A stretch of 64,000 nucleotides of DNA from Brevundimonas huaxiensis. GTDB lineage: Bacteria > Pseudomonadota > Alphaproteobacteria > Caulobacterales > Caulobacteraceae. The translations under genes and the position numbers were made by a program. Shown in pieces: positions 17,516-25,674 of this stretch; positions within the stretch are counted from its first letter, which is position 1; each line of letters starts with the position of its first letter. The notes under the pieces were generated by a model. That model worked only from the letters and a program-made list of their open reading frames with translations, was not told the origin of the DNA and made no database searches. The stretch is taken from assembly GCF_014218725.1 (NCBI RefSeq), contig NZ_JABBJE010000002.1, forward strand, positions 350,037-414,036. The letters are read 5' to 3'.

Positions 17516-18367
17516 TCAGGCGCCGCTGAAGGTGTCGCACGAGGCCGGGTCGCCCGACTGATAGCCGCGCTGCAGCCATTCGACGCGCTGCGCCGAAGAG
17601 CCGTGAGTGAAGCTTTCGGGCGAGACGCGACCGCCGCTGCGCCGTTGCAGGGTGTCGTCGCCGATGGCCTGGGCGGTCTTCATACCCTCTTCGATATCGC
17701 CGGGCTCAAGAGCGACCTGACCGTTGGAGACGGCCGAGGCGTTCCGGGCCCAGACGCCGGCGTAGCAGTCGGCCTGAAGCTCCAGCGCCACCGAATACTG
17801 ATTGGCTTCGGCCTGACCCGAGGCGCGCTGCTGGGCTTGGCGAACCTGATCCGAGGTGCCGGTCAGTGTCTGGACGTGATGGCCGAACTCGTGGGCGATG
17901 ACATAGGCGCGGGCGAAGTCGGCGCCCGAGGCCCCGAGCTTGTTCTCCATCTCCTGCCAGAAGCCGAGGTCGAGATAGACGGTCTTGTCGGTCGGGCAAT
18001 AGAAGGGGCCCATGGCCGACTGGCCATAGCCGCAGCCGGTCGGCGTGCCTTGTTCGTAGATGACGACGTTGGGTCGCTGGTAGCCCTCAAGCTTCTGCGA
18101 CCAGACATCATCGATGTTGGCGCCGATGACATCGACGAAACGACCGGCCTGATCCTTCGGCGTGCCGACCTGACCCTGCTGCTGCTCGGCGCCGACGCCG
18201 CCGAATTGGCTGGCGAGTTGAGTCGTGGTCGAAGGATCGATGCCGAAGACCAGATAGCCGATAATGGCCAGAACGCCGACGCCCAGGCCGCCGCCCGCGA
18301 TGGCTCCGCCTCCTAGACCCCGTCGATCCTCGACGCCACCGCCCGTCCGTCCACCCTGCCAGCGCAT
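17516..18367 (-). CDS. ypfJ: Neutral zinc metallopeptidase (YpfJ family)
   Basis: The 283-residue product starts MRWQGGRTGGGVEDRRG, typical of the family, then has one membrane segment (about residues 22-43) and a periplasmic zincin-like domain. The zinc ligands are in AYVIAHEFGHHVQ and probably ELQADCYAGVW. CGYGQSAMGPFYCP supplies two conserved cysteines. The physiological substrate is unknown. The gene follows pgm's start by 36 bases in the same direction; no functional link is apparent. Confidence 0.88.
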   Translation of the reverse strand: MRWQGGRTGGGVEDRRGLGGGAIAGGGLGVGVLAIIGYLVFGIDPSTTTQLASQFGGVGAEQQQGQVGTPKDQAGRFVDVIGANIDDVWSQKLEGYQRPNVVIYEQGTPTGCGYGQSAMGPFYCPTDKTVYLDLGFWQEMENKLGASGADFARAYVIAHEFGHHVQTLTGTSDQVRQAQQRASGQAEANQYSVALELQADCYAGVWARNASAVSNGQVALEPGDIEEGMKTAQAIGDDTLQRRSGGRVSPESFTHGSSAQRVEWLQRGYQSGDPASCDTFSGA

Positions 18368-18446
18368 GCCCTATCCCTCCGCCCGATCCTGGTTAAGCTA
18401 GGCAGGAACGCGGGTGCAAGGGAAGGGATGCGTCAGTTCGAACGCT

Positions 18447-18836
18447 TCATTGGGGGCGGGCAAGCCAGTTGTCGATCTGGCTCATGCCCTGGGCCGTCTG
18501 CTGGCGGCGTTCGGCGGCGGACTGGCGCAGGGCCCGCTCCTGCTCGGGGCTGTAGAGCGGGCGGGGCGGCAAGGTCTGGGCGACGGTCGGTTCGCGTGCG
18601 CCTTCGATGGCGCGCAGGCGAAGCTGGGTCTCGATCTGCTGTTGACGCGCCTGGTCCGCATTCGACTGCGCCTGAGAACGCAGACGATCGTTCTCGTAGC
18701 GGTGCTGGTCGGCGATAGCGGCGGGGACGCCCCCCGGATAGGCGCCGTAGGGTCGGCCGGCCTGCGGATAGGTCTGGGCCAAGGCCGGCGTGGTGGCAGC
18801 GGCCAACAGGGCGGTCAGGGTCAGGAGCGATCGCAT
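18447..18836 (-). CDS. Small secreted hypothetical protein
   Basis: From ATG 18836 the 129-residue product has a clear signal peptide (MRSLLTLTALLAAATTPALA, cut before QTYPQAG). A Gly/Pro/Tyr-rich stretch follows (AGRPYGAYPGG), then a Gln/Arg-rich helix (NDRLRSQAQSNADQARQQQ) that may form a coiled coil. Similar small periplasmic proteins are found in Caulobacterales, without known function. The frame is open upstream of 18836 but only the signal-peptide start makes sense. Confidence 0.65.
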   Translation of the reverse strand: MRSLLTLTALLAAATTPALAQTYPQAGRPYGAYPGGVPAAIADQHRYENDRLRSQAQSNADQARQQQIETQLRLRAIEGAREPTVAQTLPPRPLYSPEQERALRQSAAERRQQTAQGMSQIDNWLARPQ

Positions 18837-18942
18837 GGACACGATGTGGGGACGCGGGTCATCGTCGCCAAGCGGAGCCGCAACCCTTTGAGTCTCTGTG
18901 GGTTCATCCCGCCGAACCCCCTTTACGAACGGAGCATTCCTC

Positions 18943-19509
18943 ATGGCCCAATCCCTTTCCGGCAAGACCGTCGCCATCCTGGCGACCGATGGCGTCGAGC
19001 TGGTCGAACTGAATGAACCGATGAAGGCGCTGAAGGATGCGGGCGCGGTGGTCGAGATCGTGTCGTTGAAGGCCGGCGAGTTCCAGGGCTTCGACCATCT
19101 GACGCCGGGCGACAAGGTCACGGCCGACAAGGCCGTGGCGGCGGTCGACGCCTCGACCTATTCCGCCCTGCTGCTGCCAGGCGGCGTCGCCAACCCGGAT
19201 TTGCTGCGCGCGGACGAGGACGCCGTGAAGTTCGTACAGGCCTTCTTCGACGCCGGCAAGCCGGTCGCCGCCATCTGTCACGCGCCCTGGCTGCTGATCG
19301 AGGCGGGCGTGGTCGAGGGGCGCACGATGACCTCGTTCGAAAGCATTCGCACCGACCTGAAGAACGCCGGGGCCAATGTGGTCAATGAGGCGGTGGTGGT
19401 GGATCAGGGCCTGGTGACCAGCCGCTGCCCCGACGACATTCCGGCCTTCAACGCCAAGATGATCGAGGAGTTCGCCGAAGGCCGCCACGAGGGGCAGGCC
19501 GCCGCTTAA
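18943..19509 (+). CDS. DJ-1/PfpI family protein (protease/deglycase-like)
   Basis: The 188-residue product has the class I glutamine-amidotransferase-like fold of PfpI/YhbO: KTVAILATDGVE at the N-terminus, LLLPGGVANPD, and the nucleophile cysteine in AAICHAPWLL. The usual elbow with Cys followed by His is intact. Members have been described as proteases, chaperones or glyoxal/protein deglycases; sequence does not decide. ATG 18943 is preceded by GGAG. Single-gene unit facing a methyltransferase gene. Confidence 0.88.
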   Translation: MAQSLSGKTVAILATDGVELVELNEPMKALKDAGAVVEIVSLKAGEFQGFDHLTPGDKVTADKAVAAVDASTYSALLLPGGVANPDLLRADEDAVKFVQAFFDAGKPVAAICHAPWLLIEAGVVEGRTMTSFESIRTDLKNAGANVVNEAVVVDQGLVTSRCPDDIPAFNAKMIEEFAEGRHEGQAAA

Positions 19510-19523
19510 AGGAGGCCGCCGCC

Positions 19524-20174
19524 TTAAGGCATCGCCCAGACGGAGGACCGCTTGATCTCCTGGTCCTCCAGCTCGCGCGACGTCGGGACGCGGTATTCGG
19601 CCAGAAAATCCAGGCCCGTGCGCGGGAAATAGGTGCGTCCCGGATCGCCGATCAGGACCCGCGTTCCCCTGGCGCGGGCCTGGGCCAGCCAAGAGAGCAC
19701 GGCGTCAGTCATCGGACGCTCATAGCAGATATCGCCTGCGCAGATGACGTCCACATCCGGCGGGGCGGCCTCCAGCAGATTGGTCTGGGTGAAGTCCAGC
19801 GTCACGCCGTTCGCCGTCGCATTGGCGGCGACGGCGGCCTGACAGAAGGGATCGATGTCGGCGCACAGGACATGGGTCGCCCCCGCCTTCATCGCCGCCA
19901 CGCCGACCAGACCCGAACCGGCTGCGAAATCCAGCACACGCTTGCCCGCGACCTCCTGCGGATGATCCAGCAGATACCGGCTCAGCGCCTGTCCGCCGGC
20001 CCAGGCGAAGGCCCAGAAGGGCGGCGGCACCCCCATCTCGCCCAGCTCTTCTTCCGTCAGCCGCCAGATCGGCGTGATCTCGTCCGCCAGCCACAAGGAA
20101 ATCTCCGACGCGTGCGGCACGGGCTGAAGCCGGGTGTTGTCGCGGATGAAGGCGGCGGGATCGAGAACGGTCAT
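19524..20174 (-). CDS. SAM-dependent methyltransferase, ETF-beta lysine methyltransferase-like
   Basis: A 216-residue class I methyltransferase. FWAFAWAGGQALSRYLLD precedes motif I VLDFAAGSGLVGVAA, then VLCADIDPF (motif II) and CAGDICYERP. This combination resembles the METTL20/ETFBKMT group, of which bacterial members trimethylate the electron-transfer flavoprotein beta subunit. Assignment by pattern only; a related nicotinamide N-methyltransferase-like role cannot be excluded. The gene is convergent with the DJ-1 gene. Confidence 0.7.
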   Translation of the reverse strand: MTVLDPAAFIRDNTRLQPVPHASEISLWLADEITPIWRLTEEELGEMGVPPPFWAFAWAGGQALSRYLLDHPQEVAGKRVLDFAAGSGLVGVAAMKAGATHVLCADIDPFCQAAVAANATANGVTLDFTQTNLLEAAPPDVDVICAGDICYERPMTDAVLSWLAQARARGTRVLIGDPGRTYFPRTGLDFLAEYRVPTSRELEDQEIKRSSVWAMP

Positions 20175-20292
20175 TCCGGCTGGCGCGTAACAGTCTTCAG
20201 CACGCTGGCATAGCCCATGATGCGGCTGGGATGATTACCTTGCCGCGCGCAACGTCTCTCTCTCGCAGATGACGCTAAAATGTTCGGCGTTC

Positions 20293-20307
20293 CTGACAAA
20301 AAGTCAG
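20293..20307. promoter_or_regulatory. Palindromic operator upstream of the membrane protein/XRE pair
   Basis: CTGACAAAAAGTCAG is a perfect inverted repeat 54 bases before the membrane protein start. Further half-sites (TTGACATGACG and TGTCAGG) lie just downstream. A near copy, CTGACCGAAAAGTCAG, follows the regulator gene. The shared arms suggest binding by the XRE protein encoded here. Confidence 0.55.
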
Positions 20308-20360
20308 GTTGACATGACGTTCGTCTGGTGTCAGGTTGTCCTTACAGAGGGAGACAAGAC

Positions 20361-20768
20361 ATGATGAAGGCATGGAATAGCGGCACGCCGGCCTATCGGC
20401 GCTATCTTATCCGCACGATGGCGTTCACGGCGCCTTACGTCGCGATTTGCGTGGCGATGATGACCACAGACGCCTTCGATGATCTGATGGGCAAGCCGGC
20501 GGCCTGGATCCTGGCGGCGGCGGTGGCTGCGCCGGTGATCGGTCAGATATGGGCGACATTGGCGCTGATGCGCGAGAGCGACGAGTTCGTGCGCGGCGTC
20601 ACCGCCAAACAGTTTATCGTCGCCGCAGGACTGGCGATGGCCGTCGCCGCCTTCTGGGGCTTCGGCGAGAGTTTCGCCGGGGCGCCGCATATGCAGACCT
20701 GGCTGATCGTGCCGGTGTTCTGGGCGCTCTACGGCCTCGTTTCGCCCTTCATCCGGAGCAGCCGATGA
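20361..20768 (+). CDS. Four-helix membrane protein paired with an XRE regulator
   Basis: The 135-residue product (ATG 20361, good GAGGGAGA site) has four predicted membrane helices: TMAFTAPYVAICVAMM, the AAWILAAAVAAPVIG region, KQFIVAAGLAMAVAAFWG and TWLIVPVFWALYGLV. A charged loop with RESDEFVRG separates helices two and three. Such small membrane proteins are commonly encoded directly before a short XRE-type regulator, as here, where the stop overlaps the next ATG. Function unknown; a sensor or partner role for the regulator is only an inference from pairing. Confidence 0.7.
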   Translation: MMKAWNSGTPAYRRYLIRTMAFTAPYVAICVAMMTTDAFDDLMGKPAAWILAAAVAAPVIGQIWATLALMRESDEFVRGVTAKQFIVAAGLAMAVAAFWGFGESFAGAPHMQTWLIVPVFWALYGLVSPFIRSSR

Positions 20769-20965
20769 AGAACCGTCTGAAGCTTCTACGTGTCGAACGC
20801 GGCTGGACCCAGGAACAGATGGGCCAGGCGCTGGGGGTCTCGCGCCAGGCGGTGATCGCCCTGGAGACCGAGCGGCACGATCCGTCGCTGGACCTCGCTT
20901 ACCGGATCGCCGCCGTGTTCGAGCGGCCGGTCGAAGAGATTTTCGAAAACCCGCACGCGGGCTGA
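20765..20965 (+). CDS. Short XRE-family transcriptional regulator
   Basis: The 66-residue product is almost only a helix-turn-helix domain: LKLLRVERGWTQEQMGQALGVSRQAVIALE is the Cro/CI-type fold, with a short tail VFERPVEEIFENP as in the YozG-like group. It overlaps the upstream membrane protein gene by four bases (ATGA) and so is translationally coupled. The palindrome CTGAC-N6-GTCAG directly after its stop and the CTGAC-N5-GTCAG upstream of the pair are likely autoregulatory sites. It may also control the hydrolase gene that follows. Confidence 0.88.
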   Translation: MKNRLKLLRVERGWTQEQMGQALGVSRQAVIALETERHDPSLDLAYRIAAVFERPVEEIFENPHAG

Positions 20966-20977
20966 CCGAAAAGTCAG
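20962..20977. promoter_or_regulatory. Second palindromic operator, before the hydrolase
   Basis: CTGACCGAAAAGTCAG has the same arms as the site at 20293 with one extra spacer base. It overlaps the XRE stop codon and lies 25 bases before the hydrolase start, where a repressor would block a hydrolase promoter. Confidence 0.5.
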
Positions 20978-21002
20978 AATAACCTTACAATTGGAGACTG
21001 TG

Positions 21003-21962
21003 ATGTCGAACTTCATTCGCCCTTGCCGGGGCGTCTTCGCCCCATCGCGCCTTGCCATCATCCTGGGCGTCGTGATCGCCTGTGCTGTGGCCAGCGATCA
21101 GGCCCGCGCCCAAGCCGCGTCCCCTGCCGCGCCCCCTGTGGAGTCCGCCGCCGCGCCCTTTACCTCCGACCGGCTGTCGGTCGAGGTGGTGGGCCAAGGC
21201 CCTGACGTGATCCTGATCCCCGGACTGGCGTCTTCGCGTGAAGTGTGGCGAACGACGGCGGATCGGCTGAAGGCGACGCACCGCGTGCATCTGGTGCAGT
21301 CGGCCGGATTCGCCGGCGAACCCTGGACGCACGGCGACGGCCCGTTCCTGCAGCCCGTGGTGGACGAGATGGATCGCTATATCCGTCAAGCGAACCTGAA
21401 CCAGCCGGCGGTCATCGGCCATTCCATGGGTGCGCTCGTCGGCCTGAGGCTGGCGCAGGCGCATCCCGAGGCCGTCGGCCGATTGATGAGCGTCGATAGC
21501 CTGCCTTTCTTTTCCGCCCTGTTTGGGCCTCAGGTCACGGCCGAGACGGCGCGCCCCTTCGCCGATCAGGCGGCCGGCAGCATCCTGAACACCCCGCAGG
21601 AGGCTTTCCGCAACGGCCAGACGCAGACAGCGGCGGGCTATTCTCGCAATCCGGCGACACAGGCGGACATCGTCGCCTGGTCGTTGGCGACCGACCGACA
21701 CGCCATGGCCTCGGCGATGAAGGATGTCATGACCACCGATGCGCGGCCGGGGCTGGCGGACATGACAACGCCGGTGACGGCGCTTTACGCCGCCGATGCA
21801 GACGGCGGGGCGCCGGCGGCGATGGCCGATGCGATGTGGGCGCGAGAGTATGCGGCCTTGCCCGGCGTGAGCCTGATCCGCGTCGATGGATCGCGGCATT
21901 TCATCATGGCCGATCAGCCGGCGCGGTTCGCCGAACTGATCGACGCGTTTCTGGCGAAGTGA
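21003..21962 (+). CDS. Secreted alpha/beta hydrolase
   Basis: The 319-residue product has an N-terminal signal segment (SRLAIILGVVIACAVA, cleavage near ARAQA), then the alpha/beta fold: VILIPGLASSREVW with the oxyanion turn, the nucleophile elbow VIGHSMGALVGL, and the catalytic His in GSRHFIMADQP near the end. Substrate unknown; esterase-like or peptidase-like activities are both possible. ATG 21003 with TTGGAG upstream is favoured. It follows the XRE gene by 37 bases and probably belongs to the same regulon. Confidence 0.8.
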   Translation: MSNFIRPCRGVFAPSRLAIILGVVIACAVASDQARAQAASPAAPPVESAAAPFTSDRLSVEVVGQGPDVILIPGLASSREVWRTTADRLKATHRVHLVQSAGFAGEPWTHGDGPFLQPVVDEMDRYIRQANLNQPAVIGHSMGALVGLRLAQAHPEAVGRLMSVDSLPFFSALFGPQVTAETARPFADQAAGSILNTPQEAFRNGQTQTAAGYSRNPATQADIVAWSLATDRHAMASAMKDVMTTDARPGLADMTTPVTALYAADADGGAPAAMADAMWAREYAALPGVSLIRVDGSRHFIMADQPARFAELIDAFLAK

Positions 21963-21970
21963 GCCTTGAA

Positions 21971-22129
21971 GATCCTCCCCCGAGTAGCGCAGCGAAACGG
22001 GGGAGGGGGACCGCGCGTAGCGTGGTGGAGGGGGCGAAAACCGCACGAATCTGAACTGGCGAGAGCAGTGATGCGTCCGCCCCCTCCACCACTTTGTGGT
22101 CCCCCTCCCCCGCAGGCGGGGGAGGATTT
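21971..22129. repeat. Fold-back intergenic repeat, family A copy 1
   Basis: The element starts GATCCTCCCCCGAG and ends GGGGGAGGATTT. Internal arms GGGGGAGGGGGACC / GGTCCCCCTCCCC and GGTGGAGGGGGCG / CGCCCCCTCCACC make nearly the whole 159 bases one long hairpin around a diverged centre. A second copy with the same arms is at 32533-32674. No coding capacity; a REP/MITE-like element lying between convergent genes. Confidence 0.85.
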
Positions 22130-22136
22130 ACAGGCG

Positions 22137-22973
22137 TCAGCCGTTCTTCGGCGTCACGTCGCCGGCCTTGACCGGGGCGCCGTCGAACTGGTCGGCGTAG
22201 GCGGGGTTGAGCAGGGCGCGGAAGACGCTATGCGGCAGGGCGATCCAGTAGGGGCCGTCGGAGTAGGGGCCGATCTGATAAGGCCCCAGCAGGAAGGTCA
22301 CGCCGCCCGCCTTGCCCGGCGTCGTGCCCGGCGTCAGCACGAACGGTGTCGAGACGGCCTTGGGGCAGGTCCACATCTTGCCGTCCAGCGTCGCGGCCTC
22401 CGAGCCCGGCGAGCGGGCCTGTTTGGCGGCGTTGGCGGCGGCGCACAGGGCGTTGTCGAGGACCGACAGGTCGGCGCCCGGCCGGAACAGGTCGGCGAAG
22501 CCCAGTCGCTTGTTGGTCGTCTTGTCCCAGATCACGGCGTCGAAGCTGGTGTTGGGATGGGCGCCGCCGGTGAACTCGAAATCGGTGCGGGCCAGGCTGA
22601 CCAGTTTGCCGGTCTCGGCGCCCGGCGCGAAGGCGATGGTCTTTTCATAAGGATTCGGGCCGCCGCCGGCCTCGCTGAGATCGGCCTGGGCGCCTTCCTC
22701 GAACTGCTTCAGGTCGCGCACCGTGTCGGCATAGAGGGCGGCGTGCAGGGCGGGCGTGGTCTTGATCGCCTGGGGCAGGGTCAGTTTGACGGCGGCATAG
22801 GGGGTCTTGCTGTCATAGCCGACGGGGGTGTTCGACACGGCCGGCGCAGCGGCTGGAGCCGGCGCGGCCGGCGCCTGGGCCTTGTCTTCCTTGCGCTGGC
22901 AGGCGGCCAGAGATGCGGAAAGCGTGGCGGCGACAGCGGCGGACAACAGCAGGGTGCGGGCGGTGCGCGACAT
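22137..22973 (-). CDS. Lipoprotein with RsiV/DUF3298-like domain
   Basis: From ATG 22973 (GGAG seven bases before) the 278-residue product has a lipoprotein signal ending in the lipobox LAAC (QRKED follows), so it is anchored in an envelope membrane. An Ala/Pro-rich linker follows, then a domain with VSLARTDFEFTGGAHPNTSFD and YQIGPYSDGPYWIALP, the pattern of DUF3298/RsiV-type periplasmic domains. Function unknown; related domains sense or bind cell-wall components and lysozyme in Gram-positive bacteria. It may be expressed with ubiA upstream, 22 bases away. Confidence 0.75.
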   Translation of the reverse strand: MSRTARTLLLSAAVAATLSASLAACQRKEDKAQAPAAPAPAAAPAVSNTPVGYDSKTPYAAVKLTLPQAIKTTPALHAALYADTVRDLKQFEEGAQADLSEAGGGPNPYEKTIAFAPGAETGKLVSLARTDFEFTGGAHPNTSFDAVIWDKTTNKRLGFADLFRPGADLSVLDNALCAAANAAKQARSPGSEAATLDGKMWTCPKAVSTPFVLTPGTTPGKAGGVTFLLGPYQIGPYSDGPYWIALPHSVFRALLNPAYADQFDGAPVKAGDVTPKNG

Positions 22974-22995
22974 GGGAAACTCCATCATCGGGGGA

Positions 22996-24027
22996 TCACA
23001 GGGAGATAGAGCCAAGAGCGATGGCGGCCAGCAGGATGACGCCGGCCTCGCGATTGGACTTGAACAGTTTCAGCGCCAGGGCGCCGTCGTTGCGGTCCAG
23101 CCGTATGACCTGACACGCCAGATGGACGGCGTAGGCGATCAGGCCGATCCAGAACAGCGGACCGAGATTTGCGGACAGGCCCGTCAGCGCAGCGAGCAAA
23201 ACTGCCAGACCATAGAAGACCGCCACGCCCGGCCGCACGGCCGAGGCCAGGCGGCGGGCCGAGGATTTCACGCCGATCATGGCGTCGTCCTCAATGTCCT
23301 GAAGCGCATAGATGGTGTCGTAGCCCAGCGTCCAGAAGACGCCGCCGATCCACAGCAGGACAGCGGGAAGATAGGCCTGCCAGGTCAAGTCGATCGCATG
23401 GCCGCTGTCGCTGGCCGGGGACCACAGAAAGGGCCGGAACGCGCCCGCGAGATCGGGGGGCAGCAGCAAGGCGGCCGCCGCCAAGGGCAGGGCGGCGGCG
23501 AACCCCATCAGGGCCCCCCAGTTGAACGTCAGGCCCAGCCAGGCCTGGGGCCACCAGGTGATCCGCTTCATGAAGGGATAGGCCGCGACCAGGGCCAGCG
23601 ACCCGACGCCCAGCCCGATGGCGACGGTCGGCAGAGTCAACAGGATCAAAAGGCTAATCAGGCTGCATCCCACCACGAAGGCCCAGGCCTGTTTGACGCT
23701 GATCCGGCCAGACGGGATGGGTCTCTGGGCGGTGCGGGCGACCTGGGCGTCGAAATCCCGATCGACGATGTCGTTGAAGGCGCACCCGGCCGCCCGCATC
23801 AGACAGGCGCCGATGCCGAAACCGATAAACAGCCACAGATCGTAGAGACCCGGCGCCTGCCGATACTGCGCCAGGGCCAGGGCGATCCCCTGCCAGCCGG
23901 GCAGCAGCAGCAGCCAGATGCCGATGGGCCGATCGAACCGCCCCAGCTTCAACCACGGCTTCAGCTCCTCCGGCGCATGCCGATCGACCCAGTTGGCGCC
24001 GGCGTCGGGGAGAGGAGCGAAAGTCAT
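22996..24027 (-). CDS. ubiA: 4-hydroxybenzoate polyprenyltransferase
   Basis: A 343-residue integral membrane enzyme that attaches the polyprenyl tail to 4-hydroxybenzoate in ubiquinone synthesis. The first Asp-rich motif is CAFNDIVDRDFD, the second is DIEDDAMIGVKSSA, both needed to bind the Mg-diphosphate of the prenyl donor. About eight or nine membrane helices are visible, starting after a hydrophilic 30-residue head. The ubiquinone product feeds the electrons that reach the cytochrome oxidase encoded two kilobases away, though the operons are separate. Confidence 0.93.
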   Translation of the reverse strand: MTFAPLPDAGANWVDRHAPEELKPWLKLGRFDRPIGIWLLLLPGWQGIALALAQYRQAPGLYDLWLFIGFGIGACLMRAAGCAFNDIVDRDFDAQVARTAQRPIPSGRISVKQAWAFVVGCSLISLLILLTLPTVAIGLGVGSLALVAAYPFMKRITWWPQAWLGLTFNWGALMGFAAALPLAAAALLLPPDLAGAFRPFLWSPASDSGHAIDLTWQAYLPAVLLWIGGVFWTLGYDTIYALQDIEDDAMIGVKSSARRLASAVRPGVAVFYGLAVLLAALTGLSANLGPLFWIGLIAYAVHLACQVIRLDRNDGALALKLFKSNREAGVILLAAIALGSISL

Positions 24028-24073
24028 GCGGCTGACTTAGCGCGTAGGGCCCGAGGGGTGAAGGCGTGACCCC

Positions 24074-24247
24074 TTCTTTCGTCATCCTCCGGCGAGCACA
24101 GCGAGACCGGGGGACCCAGCGGCGCGCGGCAGCGCGAACCTGTCGAGCAATCCCTGTTTAACGAGAGTGCAGCAGAAGCATCGCCTTCGGCGCCGCTGGG
24201 TCCCCCGGTCTGCGCCGCAAGCGGCTTGCCGGAGGATGACGAAAGAA
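24074..24247. repeat. Fold-back intergenic repeat, family B
   Basis: Outer arms CTTTCGTCATCCTCCGGC and GCCGGAGGATGACGAAAG pair perfectly. Inner arms GACCGGGGGACCCAGCGGCG and CGCCGCTGGGTCCCCCGGTC also pair, leaving an unpaired centre of about 65 bases. The element is unrelated in sequence to the family at 21971 and 32533 but has the same architecture. It lies between ubiA and the terminator of the next operon. Confidence 0.85.
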
Positions 24248-24275
24248 AAAGGGGCTGGTGAACCCAGCCCCTTTC
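24241..24275 (-). terminator. Rho-independent terminator of the PadR-HAAS-GIN operon
   Basis: On the reverse strand GGGGCTGG(G) and CCAGCCCC form a stem with a TTCA loop, followed by TTTTTCTTTC. It lies 21 bases after the stop of the GIN-domain gene and merges with the arm of the adjacent repeat. Confidence 0.8.
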
Positions 24276-24295
24276 CACGGTGGTCGTTGTGACCG

Positions 24296-25078
24296 TCAGT
24301 CCTGATAGACGTCGCCGGAGCCGGAGACCGTGCTGTTCAGGTTGGCGGGGCGGGTGGCCAGGGCCACGTCGCCGGAGCCGGCGATGGCGACTTTGACGTC
24401 GCCGGTCGGGGCGATGCGGGCGTCGCCGGAGCCGGCGACGTCCACCCAGGCGTCGCGGGTCGCCAGATCGCCGAGGGACGCATCGCCCGAGCCGGCGATG
24501 TCCAGCTTCAGCGCGTCGGTGCGACCCGAGGCGGTGACCTCGGCCGAACCGGCGATGTCGACCGTCAGCGAAGGCTGGTCATAGCCGGTGATCTGCAGGT
24601 CGCCCGAACCCTTGGTGTTGAAGCGGTTCACCTTGGGCGCGGTGATGACGACTTTCAGCTCGTCGCGCTCCGAGCGGGCGGAGAAGTTGCCGTTGTCCCA
24701 GCCGAACACCACCCGCTCGTCGCCGTCGCCCAGATCGAGGCGGCCGTCGACCAGACGGACCCGGTCGGTCAGACCCTTGGGGCCGGTGATGACGACGGTG
24801 TTGGCGTCACCCTGGACATAGTCGACGTCGATGCTGGAATCGACGGTCAGGGTCTCGCCGCCGGTCCAGGGCAGGGTGCGGGTGGTCAGAGGGCCGAGAT
24901 CGTCGGTCCCGCCGCCCTTGACCCGCTCGAAGCGGATGGTCTCACCGTCCTGGTCCTTGATGGTCCAGGCCCAGCCGTGGCGCTGGAGGTCGTGGCCGCC
25001 GATCGCCAGCGCGCCGCCGACGGTGACCAAGCACAGCACCAGGGCGGCGCCGGCGATGATGAACAGGGTGCGGATCAT
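24296..25078 (-). CDS. GIN-domain (DUF2807) putative auto-transporter-adhesin-like protein
   Basis: The 260-residue product has one N-terminal membrane helix (LFIIAGAALVLCLVTVGGAL) and a periplasmic right-handed beta-helix-like domain of the DUF2807/GIN type. Repeating IAGSGD, VAGSGDARI and VSGSGDV turns stack through residues about 150-260, with GSGDLQITG at the start. Function unknown; in this three-gene setting it probably senses or modulates envelope stress. Its start overlaps the end of the HAAS gene by four bases. Confidence 0.82.
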   Translation of the reverse strand: MIRTLFIIAGAALVLCLVTVGGALAIGGHDLQRHGWAWTIKDQDGETIRFERVKGGGTDDLGPLTTRTLPWTGGETLTVDSSIDVDYVQGDANTVVITGPKGLTDRVRLVDGRLDLGDGDERVVFGWDNGNFSARSERDELKVVITAPKVNRFNTKGSGDLQITGYDQPSLTVDIAGSAEVTASGRTDALKLDIAGSGDASLGDLATRDAWVDVAGSGDARIAPTGDVKVAIAGSGDVALATRPANLNSTVSGSGDVYQD

Positions 25079-25674
25079 GCCGAAGCTCCCGAGGTCGAGG
25101 TGGATTGAACGCTGGTCGGCTCAAGCGCCGGCTTCAGCAGGCGGTAGTGCAGGCGGGCGAACCAGACGACGCCGTTGACCAGCCAGATGGTGAAGATGGT
25201 CAGCAGGGCGCCGATGAAGACGGCGCCGGCCATCAGGCCCAGACCCATCAGGATCGCCGCGAACGGCCCGCCGGGGAAGCCGGCGAAGGGGCCCGCAACC
25301 ATGATCACGCCGCCTGCGATGAACAGGCCGATAGCGGCGAGGAAGAAGCCAAACACGGTCCCGATCACGCCCATCAGCAGGGGCAGAAGGATCAGGATGT
25401 CCAGCGCCCCCAGGCCCAGGACCGCGAAGACGGCGCCGGCGGCGGCGGAGGGGTTCTTCTCCTGATGCCAGCGCTGGATGCCGGCCTCGGCCTTGAGCTC
25501 GCGAGCCAGGCGGACCGGATCGCCCAGCGCGGAGGCGACCTCGGCCTCGGTGCGGCCGGCGGCGATGCCGTCGTCGAAGTGGGTCTGATAGTCGGCGATG
25601 ATGTCGTTGGCGGTCGTGGTCGGCAGGCCGACGAGGCCTTCCTTCAGACGATCGATGAATTCGGCGCGCGTCAT
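25075..25674 (-). CDS. HAAS-domain (DUF1700) membrane protein
   Basis: A 199-residue product. The first 75 residues (FIDRLKEGLVGLPTTTANDI and the ALGDPVRLARELKAE repeat) form the alpha-helical HAAS domain, which in other bacteria is associated with PadR regulators. Four membrane segments follow, including FGFFLAAIGLFIAGGVIMVA. It overlaps PadR and the GIN gene on both sides by four bases, so all three are translationally coupled. Probable role: membrane partner of the PadR-controlled envelope response. Confidence 0.82.
   Translation of the reverse strand: MTRAEFIDRLKEGLVGLPTTTANDIIADYQTHFDDGIAAGRTEAEVASALGDPVRLARELKAEAGIQRWHQEKNPSAAAGAVFAVLGLGALDILILLPLLMGVIGTVFGFFLAAIGLFIAGGVIMVAGPFAGFPGGPFAAILMGLGLMAGAVFIGALLTIFTIWLVNGVVWFARLHYRLLKPALEPTSVQSTSTSGASA

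Noticed and set aside
24074..24247. Structured non-coding RNA gene
   Set aside because: The long hairpin is better explained as a dispersed fold-back repeat; no promoter or conserved loop was seen.
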